Positions 16,827 to 24,054 of a stretch of 64,000 nucleotides of DNA are shown here, one piece after another. The DNA comes from Lentisphaerota bacterium. GTDB lineage: Bacteria > Verrucomicrobiota > Lentisphaeria > Victivallales > Victivallaceae. The stretch's first letter is position 1. Each line of letters starts with the position of its first letter. A program made the position numbers and the translations under genes. The notes under the pieces were generated by a model, which had not been told where the DNA came from, did no database searches, and was given only the letters and a program-made list of their open reading frames with translations. Location: positions 1 through 64,000 of the forward strand of contig SUVV01000007.1 of NCBI GenBank assembly GCA_015061805.1. Direction: 5' to 3'.

Positions 16827-17897
16827 ATGTCTTTTTCTGAATCCAGTCTGAAATTCCTCGAAGCGCTGCACCGCACCGCCAGCCCCACCGGATATGAAGC
16901 CGAAGCTGCCAAAGTTTTCGGTACTTACCTTTCCGATGTCTGCAATGTCCGTTACGATGTACTGGGCAATACCATCGCATCACTCAATAAAAACGCTTCC
17001 ATGCGGGTCATGCTCTGCGGCCACTATGACGAAATCGGTTTCCAGATCGTCTACATCTCCGAAGAAGGTCTGCTCTACTTCCGTCCCAACGGCGGCATTG
17101 ACAAACTCAATGTTCCCTCCAGCGAAGTCGATATTCTCACTCCTGCCGGCAGAGTTCCCGGTGTCATCGGCAAGAAACCGATCCATCTGCTCAAACCCAA
17201 AGAACGCGATTGCGCTGTCGAATTGACCGATATGTGGATCGATATCGGCGCCGCCAACCGCGAAGAAGCCGCCAAACTGGTTTCCGTTGGCGACCCGGTG
17301 GTCATGCGGGAAAACTTCCGCATGCTCAATGCAAACCGTTACATCTCCAAAGGATGCGATGACAAGATCGGCGCTTTTATCGTTGCTGAAACTATGCGCC
17401 AACTGGCTGAACGCAAACTCAATGTCGCCGTATTCGGCGTTGGAACCGTTCAGGAAGAGGTCGGCTTGCGCGGCGCAACCGTCGGCGGTTTCGGCGTCGA
17501 TCCGCAGGTGGGATTTGCCATTGACGTCGGTTTTGCCACCGATCTGCCGGATATTCCCAAACGTCAGTATGGCGATGTTGCTCTGGGCCGGGGAATCATC
17601 CTCAGCAAGAGCTGCGACAACAACATCGTTCTCGGAGAAATGCTCCGCAAGACTGCGAAAGATAAAGCGATCGCCATTCAGGAAACCACCGCGCACCGCG
17701 CCACCGGCGGCACTGATACCGCCGCGCTTCAGATGACCCGTGCCGGTGTGGCAACGGCGCTGTTGAGCGTCCCCAACCGCTACATGCACTCCCAGGTCGA
17801 AATGTGCGACCTGCGCGATGCCTGGGCGGCGGTCGAACTGCTCACCGAAACGATCGCCTCGTTCAAGGGTGACGAATCCTTTATTCCGGTGCGCTGA
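16827..17897 (+). CDS. M42 family metallopeptidase (aminopeptidase)
   Basis: 356 aa. The ATG at 16827 follows GGAGAAGTG. Metal ligands and catalytic residues of the M42 family can be placed: CGHYDEIGF (first His and Asp), KGCDDKIGAF (bridging Asp), QEEVGLRGA (general base Glu and metal Glu), AIDVGFATD, and TAHRATGGTDTAALQ (last His region). Such enzymes are cytoplasmic dodecameric aminopeptidases with two metal ions, sometimes annotated as endoglucanases by mistake. The stop overlaps the ATG of a 58-residue gene. Confidence 0.93.
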   Translation: MSFSESSLKFLEALHRTASPTGYEAEAAKVFGTYLSDVCNVRYDVLGNTIASLNKNASMRVMLCGHYDEIGFQIVYISEEGLLYFRPNGGIDKLNVPSSEVDILTPAGRVPGVIGKKPIHLLKPKERDCAVELTDMWIDIGAANREEAAKLVSVGDPVVMRENFRMLNANRYISKGCDDKIGAFIVAETMRQLAERKLNVAVFGVGTVQEEVGLRGATVGGFGVDPQVGFAIDVGFATDLPDIPKRQYGDVALGRGIILSKSCDNNIVLGEMLRKTAKDKAIAIQETTAHRATGGTDTAALQMTRAGVATALLSVPNRYMHSQVEMCDLRDAWAAVELLTETIASFKGDESFIPVR

Positions 17898-18073
17898 TGT
17901 CAGCATTCCGGATCGGCAATTACGTCAACACGGGGGGGTATTCCCGGCTCGCGGGGCACCCCAGCGCTCCCGGCAGTTGGAAATCCAATCGTTATTTCCT
18001 CTGCTGGAAGGTGTTGTACTGCCTTTTTCTCGGCTTATTTTTGCTGATCGGAATATTTTTCATATTCTTTTGA
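17897..18073 (+). CDS. small predicted membrane protein (58 aa)
   Basis: The ATG at 17897 overlaps the preceding TGA (TGATG), a common form of translational coupling. The N-terminal half is polar (MSAFRIGNYVNTGGYSRLAG) and the C-terminal half is one strongly hydrophobic helix, LFLGLFLLIGIFFIFF, at the very end. It fills the gap between the aminopeptidase and the 18086 gene exactly. No homologue is recognised; the alternative is that this is a non-coding spacer. Confidence 0.5.
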   Translation: MSAFRIGNYVNTGGYSRLAGHPSAPGSWKSNRYFLCWKVLYCLFLGLFLLIGIFFIFF

Positions 18074-18085
18074 AAGGATCGATTC

Positions 18086-18607
18086 ATGGCTGAATTCAGT
18101 CGTTCGCTGGCGGCGCAATGTGCCGCCAAATGTATCGTTGACACTGCCGTCGAATGCGGAGTGGTCAACGGCCAGGTTGCCATTTCCCCGCACCTTGCCG
18201 AATCGGAAAAGGAACTTATCATCAAGATGCTGCGGAAAATCCGCGAAGAGTACGGTGAAAATTCCGGAGTTCTGCAGGCGGATGAAGTAAGTTCACTATT
18301 TACCTTCACTTTCGGCAAAGCCGCCGAGGCGGTGACCAACATGTACAATCACCAGCCGGATAATTTTGAATTGACCGGCATGCTGGGCGGTCAGATCCCG
18401 GTCTACGCCGAAGATGAAATAACTGAAAAATTCAAAAACTCCGGTTTCCCGGCGGCATGTGCCGAAAATTACCTCAACTGGAGCGAAAGCAACTCTGCTC
18501 TCATCGCTTCGACTGACCCGGTGCTTCTGCTGTTTGAAGCGCTGAAGTGGTGCTTCCGGTTGAGCTGCAACTACGCCATCGAAATCGTCGAAAAAAAATC
18601 AAAGTGA
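18086..18607 (+). CDS. conserved-looking protein of unknown function
   Basis: 173 aa. The ATG at 18086 follows AAAGGATCG, 12 bp after the small membrane gene. The protein is soluble, alpha-helical in appearance, and has several cysteines near the N-terminus (AAQCAAKCIVDTAVECG) but no spaced metal motif. I do not recognise the family. It is followed after 18 bp by an MFS transporter on the same strand, so it belongs to the M42/transporter operon. Confidence 0.75.
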   Translation: MAEFSRSLAAQCAAKCIVDTAVECGVVNGQVAISPHLAESEKELIIKMLRKIREEYGENSGVLQADEVSSLFTFTFGKAAEAVTNMYNHQPDNFELTGMLGGQIPVYAEDEITEKFKNSGFPAACAENYLNWSESNSALIASTDPVLLLFEALKWCFRLSCNYAIEIVEKKSK

Positions 18608-18625
18608 TACAACGGGGAAATAATT

Positions 18626-19924
18626 GTGGGAAACGCAGACCAATTCGCTTGTGCTGAACGGAGAAAATATCAGCGTTCAGCCATTTTCTCTGCATGGTTC
18701 GGCTGTGTCGCCGAACAGTTGCTGGACAGTAATTCGCTTATAATCATCTACCTGATCGCGCTCGGAGGAAACGAATCGTTTTCGATGTTTTCAACTTCAC
18801 TCAGCGCGCTGTGCGGTATATTTCTGGTGATCCCCTGCGCAGGACTGGCAAATAAAATCGGATTGCGCCTCTCCTACTCCATATCCTGTTATGTCTCGTG
18901 CGGAGCCTTTTTGCTGATGGCGGCGGCGCCGACTCTGGTTCCGGCGGGCTATGCCAAATATCTGGTCATCGCCAGTTGCATGGTCTACTGTCTGATGCGT
19001 TTCCCCTATTCAGTGGCGTGGTATCCGATGCTGGATATGATATTGACTCCGGAGGAACGCGGCGGATTTTTCGGCAGAATGCGTTTCAGTTACATCCTGA
19101 TAAATGCCGGATTCATCTATGCCATCGGCAAACTGCTCGGCAATAATCCCTCGATTATTGTCATGCAATTTATCATCGCCTTTGCCGGATTGATGGCGCT
19201 GGGCAGAAAAATATGCATGGATCGGATGCCGGACAATCCCGAAGTCAAACAGAATAAACTCGATATCAAAAAAGCACTCAATATCTCCATCCGCAATACG
19301 CCGTTGGTGGGTTTTTCATTTTATATCTGCTTTTTCGGGATTGCCACCGCTTCAATAATGCCGCTGGCAGTGATCTACATGAAAACCCGGCTGAACTTCA
19401 CCGCGGAAACCATTATGACCATCACTTCGCTGTACATGGTGGGACAGATCACCGGTTACGCGTTGACCGGAGTTGCTATGCGGAAACTGGGCATCCGTTA
19501 TTTTCAAATCACTATGCATACAATTTTTGTCATTGGCGCCGGTTGTATCATGATGATACGCCCGGAAACGGCTCACTCCAATGTTTATATGGCGATTCTG
19601 GCATGGATGCTCGGTATCGGGGGATCATTCTCGCTCTGCTTGAATTCAACAGAAATGCTGGCATGTGCCAAACCGGGCAACAAAATCATGGCATCGGCAT
19701 TCTGTCAAACGCTCACCAATCTGGGAACTGCGATCGGCAGAACCGGAACGACGCTGATTCTGGCGGCAGGAGTATTGATGCCGGACTGGAAATTTTTCGG
19801 GATACCGATGACCTGTTACAATTTCCTGTTTATGTTTTACTTCTTTATGACACTATTTTTCTACACGCTGCTGATCATCTCGCCGTCGGTCATCTCCAAA
19901 CACGACGACTATTACGAACCCTGA
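18626..19924 (+). CDS. MFS transporter
   Basis: 432 aa from a GTG start at 18626 behind ACGGGGAAA; no ATG is suitably placed. About twelve hydrophobic helices are visible with a central charged loop near residues 195-215 (GRKICMDRMPDNPEVKQNK), the 6+6 layout of the major facilitator superfamily. The N-terminal tail of about 20 residues is cytoplasmic. Substrate unknown. It ends 1 bp before the stop of the convergent methyltransferase gene, with no terminator in between. Confidence 0.85.
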   Translation: MGNADQFACAERRKYQRSAIFSAWFGCVAEQLLDSNSLIIIYLIALGGNESFSMFSTSLSALCGIFLVIPCAGLANKIGLRLSYSISCYVSCGAFLLMAAAPTLVPAGYAKYLVIASCMVYCLMRFPYSVAWYPMLDMILTPEERGGFFGRMRFSYILINAGFIYAIGKLLGNNPSIIVMQFIIAFAGLMALGRKICMDRMPDNPEVKQNKLDIKKALNISIRNTPLVGFSFYICFFGIATASIMPLAVIYMKTRLNFTAETIMTITSLYMVGQITGYALTGVAMRKLGIRYFQITMHTIFVIGAGCIMMIRPETAHSNVYMAILAWMLGIGGSFSLCLNSTEMLACAKPGNKIMASAFCQTLTNLGTAIGRTGTTLILAAGVLMPDWKFFGIPMTCYNFLFMFYFFMTLFFYTLLIISPSVISKHDDYYEP

Positions 19925-19925
19925 T

Positions 19926-20855
19926 TCAATGGGCCTTGCGCCGCACTTTGAAAACAATGATCTTGGTCGGGTGATTGAATGGCGCCGGATCAGCAATCAT
20001 CGCATTGTTGCCGCAGAAATCATCCGGGATATCGATAAAACTCTCCCGGAAAAGATATTTGCCGTCACAGAGCGCATCAGCGGCGGCGAGATAATCCCGC
20101 CCGGAAAGATAAAGAGCATTATTCACCATGATGATCGTCCCGCCGTCAGAAACCAGCGGACGGACTTTGTTGATCAGAGCAACCGGCTGATTCAATAAAT
20201 CGACCGAGCCTTTGCTGCTCCGGCTGAAAAACGGCGGGTCAAGGATGACGGTATCGAATAAGCATCCGGATTTTTTCAATCCGGAGATCACCGGAAAAAA
20301 GTTTCCTTCGACGATTTCCATTTTATTACAATCGATCGCGTTCAACTCCAGAGATTTTGCCGCAAGCGAAAGAAATTTGCCGGACAAATCGGTTTGAGTC
20401 ACCGCGGCGGCACCACCGGCAAGGGCGGCAACGCCCAGACTTCCGGTATAAGCGAAGGTGTTCAGTACCCGTTTCCCGGAGGAATTTTCCACAAGATATT
20501 TCCGCAGATTACGGGTATCGCCATAGAAACTGGTATCCTGATTCAACGTGAGATCGATAAAATATTTCACGCCGTGTTCAACGATCACGGAGTCAGGTTT
20601 CCCGGAGATGACAATGCCGTTGCGTTCACGGAAATTTTTACTGTTGCGCCATTTGTAAAGCAGAGAAGCGGGAAGTTTTCCTGCCAGAGCAGCAACGTTT
20701 TCCCGATAGGCACCGTCGGGAGTATGATCATCAAAGACCAACGTTTCGGCATAGAGTTCGATCACCAGTTTGGGAAACGGATGTTTCAAACGGGACATGG
20801 ACACATTTCCGGAAATATCCACACCGGAAAGCAGAGATAAAAGTTCATTCAGCAT
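19926..20855 (-). CDS. class I SAM-dependent methyltransferase, RlmI/RlmK-like
   Basis: 309 aa from the ATG at 20855, chosen because GGAGAG lies 6 bp upstream; it overlaps the end of tatC by 11 bp. The Rossmann core starts with the SAM loop VLNTFAYTGSLGVAALAGGA, then TQTDLSGKFLSLA, and motif IV reads VILDPPFF. That order and an N-terminal beta-domain match the rRNA cytosine-C5 methyltransferases of the RlmI type, although the Cys of the usual thiolate motif is not obvious. It probably modifies 23S rRNA; other small substrates cannot be excluded. Confidence 0.8.
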   Translation of the reverse strand: MLNELLSLLSGVDISGNVSMSRLKHPFPKLVIELYAETLVFDDHTPDGAYRENVAALAGKLPASLLYKWRNSKNFRERNGIVISGKPDSVIVEHGVKYFIDLTLNQDTSFYGDTRNLRKYLVENSSGKRVLNTFAYTGSLGVAALAGGAAAVTQTDLSGKFLSLAAKSLELNAIDCNKMEIVEGNFFPVISGLKKSGCLFDTVILDPPFFSRSSKGSVDLLNQPVALINKVRPLVSDGGTIIMVNNALYLSGRDYLAAADALCDGKYLFRESFIDIPDDFCGNNAMIADPAPFNHPTKIIVFKVRRKAH

Positions 20856-21552
20856 CAACATCTCTCCGGCGCATTGAATATATCCACAATGCCGCTTCAA
20901 AGAGCAGATAGCAGGGCAGAGCCATCAGGACTTGACTCGCCACATCCGGCGGCGTGAGGATGCCCGCCACGATCAGAATAATGATGATTATCCACTTTCT
21001 GCCCCGGCGCATGGCATCGATGGAAACCACGCCCAGAGTCAGCAGGGCATAAACGACCAGCGGAAATTGAAACACCAGCATTCCGGCAATGACCATACCC
21101 AGCACCAGAGAAACGAAATTACCGATACCGATGACCGGAGTGAACTCATTTCCGGCGAGGGCGACCGAAAATTCCATCACCGCAGGAACCATTCCGAAAA
21201 GCGCCACCGCACCGCCGAAAAAGGCAAGTATCACGATCAGCCACACCGGGATTGCGAGTTTCCCGACCTCATCACGCCGGAGCGCCGGACGGACGAATTC
21301 CCAGACAAACATCACCGTAAAGGGAAATGAAACCAGCGCGGCGGCAACCATCATCACCTCCAGCCGGACGAAAAACGGTTCCATCAGAGAAAAATAATGG
21401 AGTTTGAATCCTTCCGGAGCGGCGAATTTCAACAAGGCATCGACCATTTTGCCGGAATATATCCAGCCGGGAATGCACCAAACGGCAAAAACGGCGAATA
21501 TTTTGAAAAACATCCGCCGCAATGCTTCAAGGTGTTCAAGGACACCGCTCAT
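20845..21552 (-). CDS. tatC: twin-arginine translocase subunit TatC
   Basis: 235 aa. Six transmembrane helices fit TatC, and the N-terminus MSGVLEHLEALRRMFFKIF carries the conserved HLEALR-type motif with Glu used in signal recognition. It binds RR signal peptides in the inner membrane and works with TatA. Its ATG overlaps the stop of tatA (ATGA). A Tat substrate candidate in this window is the ferredoxin fusion at 61945. Confidence 0.95.
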   Translation of the reverse strand: MSGVLEHLEALRRMFFKIFAVFAVWCIPGWIYSGKMVDALLKFAAPEGFKLHYFSLMEPFFVRLEVMMVAAALVSFPFTVMFVWEFVRPALRRDEVGKLAIPVWLIVILAFFGGAVALFGMVPAVMEFSVALAGNEFTPVIGIGNFVSLVLGMVIAGMLVFQFPLVVYALLTLGVVSIDAMRRGRKWIIIIILIVAGILTPPDVASQVLMALPCYLLFEAALWIYSMRRRDVDAE

Positions 21553-21767
21553 GCGTTTTTATCGTCCTTTTCGTCGCTTTTTTCCGCGACTTTCTTTTCC
21601 GGTTCAGCGTCAGCATTCTTGAGTTCATCCGCGAACTCATCCCGGGCGCGTTTGAATTCTTTGGTGGCTTTGCCCAGACTGCGGGCGATCTCCGGGATCC
21701 GGTTCGCACCAAACAGCAGCAGCACCACGATCAGAATCAGAATAATTTCCGGCCATCCCAAACTCAT
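21549..21767 (-). CDS. tatA: Sec-independent translocase subunit TatA
   Basis: 72 aa. A short N-terminal helix (IILILIVVLLLFGANRIPEIARSLG) is followed by an amphipathic helix and an acidic, lysine-rich tail, as in TatA/TatE. Phe and Gly after the membrane helix are at the conserved hinge. It forms the protein-conducting assembly with TatC. It starts 12 bp after the prepilin gene stop and overlaps tatC by 4 bp. Confidence 0.95.
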   Translation of the reverse strand: MSLGWPEIILILIVVLLLFGANRIPEIARSLGKATKEFKRARDEFADELKNADAEPEKKVAEKSDEKDDKNA

Positions 21768-21779
21768 AATCTTATCTCC

Positions 21780-22355
21780 TTAAAAATTGGCTATATCGTC
21801 ACAAATCCATTCGTTACCGTCGCGGTAATCGCTGATATTCGCAGAGGGAGAATTGTCACTACCGCTGCCGAAACCGCCGTCGCTTCCGGCGGCGATCAGA
21901 TCAAACCCGCCGGTTTTAAGCGCGCCGGGGTAACGGAAACGAACCGGATTACCCCAGGCATCGATAATAATATTGTTTTCCATAAAGCGGTTCATGCTGT
22001 CCATCTGCAATGCGCTGAAGAACTGTTTGCAGAATTCGGCCTCCATCTTTTTGACGCGGTTCGATTTCGGTCCGCCGGTTTGCGGAACCAGATAATAGGT
22101 CTCACTGCCGATCGCCAAAGTGTTATTGCTCTGATTGATCGTAATCGTGGAAAAATTACTGGCAGGCGGGATAAATCCGCTCTTTTGCTGAGCGTATTCA
22201 AAAGCGGCACCGAGCCGGGTGATCAACCCTTGCGTTGCGGATTCTTTGGATTTATTGTTGGCGTAACTGTAACCGGCGAACCCCAGCGTGGCAAGAATAG
22301 CGATAACGACCAGCACGCCGAGGATTTCAATCAAAGTAAAAGTGTTGCGTTTCAT
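21780..22355 (-). CDS. prepilin-like protein, GspG type
   Basis: 191 aa. The N-terminus MKRNTFTLIEILGVLVVIAI has a short leader and the prepilin peptidase site before Phe, with Glu at +5. The C-terminal region has AWGNPVRFRYPG and AAGSDGGFGSGSDN, which resembles the calcium-binding end of major pseudopilins of type II secretion. It heads an operon with tatA, tatC and a methyltransferase. AAGGAG precedes the ATG. Confidence 0.88.
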   Translation of the reverse strand: MKRNTFTLIEILGVLVVIAILATLGFAGYSYANNKSKESATQGLITRLGAAFEYAQQKSGFIPPASNFSTITINQSNNTLAIGSETYYLVPQTGGPKSNRVKKMEAEFCKQFFSALQMDSMNRFMENNIIIDAWGNPVRFRYPGALKTGGFDLIAAGSDGGFGSGSDNSPSANISDYRDGNEWICDDIANF

Positions 22356-22365
22356 AAAAAACTCC

Positions 22366-22394
22366 TTGATTTAATGTCAATATGGGAATATAAT
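22366..22394 (+). promoter_or_regulatory. promoter of the SDR gene, overlapping an antiparallel promoter
   Basis: TTGATT (22366-22371), 17 bp, TATAAT (22389-22394). Its -10 box shares four bases with the -10 of the opposite promoter at 22387-22415. Confidence 0.7.
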
Positions 22395-22415
22395 ATATAA
22401 AGGAGAAAAATGCAA
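22387..22415 (-). promoter_or_regulatory. promoter of the prepilin-tatAC operon
   Basis: On the minus strand TTGCAT (22415-22410), 17 bp, TATATT (22392-22387). Confidence 0.7.
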
Positions 22416-22416
22416 G

Positions 22417-23139
22417 ATGAAAATTAAAGGAAAATGCGTTTTAATTACAGGTTCAGCCAAAAGATGCGGCGCAGAACTGGCAAAATCCTTTGCTTCCGAT
22501 GGAGCAGAGGTGATCATCCATTGCAACCGTTCAACCAGAGAGGCAGAGGAATTACTCGCAACTCTCCCCGGCAATGGGCATCGGATAATCGCCGCTGATT
22601 TCAGCAGCCCCGCCGGAGTTGCAGAGTTGATCTCCCAACTGGGGAGAGTTGATATTGTTATAAATAACGCTTCACTCTTTTTCCGCCCCGGCTCTCCGGA
22701 GGATTTGGCAGGAGCGGTACTCTATCATCAGGTGAATTTCCTCGCTCCGAAACAGATTCTTGAAGCATGGGCAAAACAGGATTTGCCGGAGGGGTGCGCC
22801 GTGAATATTCTCGATCAGGCAGTACTCAATCCCGGAACAGGCGGCTATTGGCAGTCACGCTATGATCTGATGCACTTGGGCAACTCCCTTGCCCGGACCC
22901 TTGGAGAACGCAATTTGCGGATAAATGCCGTCGCACCGGGTCCGTTATTGCCGCCTTACTGGAAGCCGGACTCCAAAATGGAAAAAACCCTGCCGACCCT
23001 GCCCTTGCACCGTCCGGTCGCAGTAGCAGACTTCGTCAATGCAGTAAAACTGCTTTGCACTTCAGATTCCATCACAGGCGCCATCCTGCCGGTCGACTGC
23101 GGCCAACACCTACTTTCTTTTCACGAGAAAAGAAAGTAG
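22417..23139 (+). CDS. SDR family oxidoreductase, pteridine-reductase-like
   Basis: 240 aa. The NAD(P) site TGSAKRCG (11-18) resembles PTR1/FolM proteins, followed by NNAS at 83-86. In place of the SDR Ser there is Asp133 (VNILDQA), also as in pteridine reductases, and the catalytic Tyr is probably Tyr149. The Lys expected four residues later is His153 (YDLMHLG). It may reduce dihydropteridines or have changed chemistry. The last residues, FHEKRK, and the stop codon are provided by the first unit of the repeat family that follows. Confidence 0.8.
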   Translation: MKIKGKCVLITGSAKRCGAELAKSFASDGAEVIIHCNRSTREAEELLATLPGNGHRIIAADFSSPAGVAELISQLGRVDIVINNASLFFRPGSPEDLAGAVLYHQVNFLAPKQILEAWAKQDLPEGCAVNILDQAVLNPGTGGYWQSRYDLMHLGNSLARTLGERNLRINAVAPGPLLPPYWKPDSKMEKTLPTLPLHRPVAVADFVNAVKLLCTSDSITGAILPVDCGQHLLSFHEKRK

Positions 23140-23140
23140 G
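23109..23140. repeat. 14-bp perfect inverted repeat over the SDR stop codon
   Basis: CCTACTTTCTTTTC-acga-GAAAAGAAAGTAGG. The right arm is the start of the first direct repeat at 23125 and contains the TAG stop. No T-run follows, so it is not a standard terminator. Confidence 0.85.
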
Positions 23141-23470
23141 CAAAGAAAAGCGGGTGTGTCGCGGCTCTCCGGTGTCGAGCCTTGATCGGAAATTCATATC
23201 CGCGAGAAAAGAAAGTAGGCAAAGAAAAGCGGGAGTGTCGCGGCTCTCCGGTGTCGAGCCTTGATCGGAATACACACCACATATCCGGGAAAAGAAAGTA
23301 GACAAAGAAAAGCGGGAGTGTCGCGGCTCTCCGGTGTCGAGCCTTGATCGGAATACGAGAAAAGAAAGTAGGCAAAGAAAAGCGGGTGTGTCGCGGCTCT
23401 CCGGTGTCGAGCCTTGATCGGAGTACGAGAAAAGATAGTAGGCTAAGATAAGCGATTATGTCGCGGGGTG
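23125..23470 (+). repeat. five-copy direct repeat, ~67-bp unit with variable spacers
   Basis: Copies start at 23125, 23204, 23288, 23357 and 23427. The unit begins GAGAAAAGAAAGTAGGCAAA and ends CGAGCCTTGATCGGA. Spacers of 2 to 18 bp differ between copies and the fifth copy is truncated and mutated. Not a CRISPR: unit too long and spacers too short and irregular. Not found elsewhere in the window. Confidence 0.88.
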
Positions 23471-23474
23471 CTGC

Positions 23475-23610
23475 CGCAAATGCGATTGCCCCAAATCGAG
23501 CAAACGATGCTCATGGGAAACTTTGGGAGATATTGAGAGGTCTTGGGAAACTTTGGGAGTAAAGTTGCTTGCTTTTTGCTAACAACGAGGACTCAGCAAA
23601 ACAGCCACTC
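23475..23610 (-). repeat. X repeat copy 2
   Basis: The reverse complement matches 11479-11645. It has the same phased decamers (TGGGAAACTT, TGGGAGATAT, TGAGAGGTCT and others) at 23514-23563. With copy 1 it forms a 12-kb-spaced inverted repeat. Confidence 0.8.
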
Positions 23611-23690
23611 ATCCGTACACATCCGTACACATCCGTACACATCCGTACCATTCCGTACTCATCCGTACTCATCCGTACTCATCCGTACAA
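23611..23690 (+). repeat. eight tandem 10-bp repeats (ATCCGTACNN)
   Basis: Eight decamers in exact 10-bp phase: ATCCGTACAC three times, then variants ending CA, TC and AA. Two reversed copies of the motif stand at the equivalent edge of the X repeat near 11480. Confidence 0.93.
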
Positions 23691-23934
23691 ACACTACCTC
23701 TCGCCTGCCGGGCGACAGCCCAACGATTGGCGACCCACAAGCCGCGCTGGAGGCGGATGGATCGTGCGGCAAGGTCGCCGGGAAGTCAAGGCAGCGGCGA
23801 AGGAGTGGACTTATGTCCTCGACTGAGCAGATGTCCGCCGACTTGCCAAGAGATTGCCCGCGAGCCGCCGCCTGGCGGAATCTCGCCTGTTGGGCGACAG
23901 CCCAACGATTGGCGCAACTCCAAGCCACGTCATG
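23691..23934. repeat. mosaic of degenerate H and B modules
   Basis: It contains two hairpin modules, one with mismatched arms GCCGGGC/GCCCAAC (near 23707) and one matched GTTGGGC/GCCCAAC (near 23888). A decayed B element around 23760-23850 keeps the central hairpin GGAC-ttat-GTCC. Confidence 0.6.
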
Positions 23935-24054
23935 GTGAGCGATATCGCACAGCCGGGCGAGTTTTGCAAGAGAGAGCCGACAGGAGCGTACTTGCGTACG
24001 TGACTGGAGGATCGAACGCCGCAAGGCTCGCTCCGGCAAAGCGAGATCGCTCAC
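23935..24054 (+). repeat. B element copy 7 (long form, 120 bp)
   Basis: It runs from GTGAGCGATATCGC to GCGAGATCGCTCAC; both ends differ from other copies but remain complementary. The central hairpin is GTAC-ttgc-GTAC. The stop codon of the 1107-aa pseudopilin-like gene lies inside its right end. Confidence 0.85.

Noticed and set aside
23125-23690. CRISPR array
   Set aside because: The repeats are either about 67 bp with 2-18 bp gaps or 10 bp with no spacers, and no cas gene is present.
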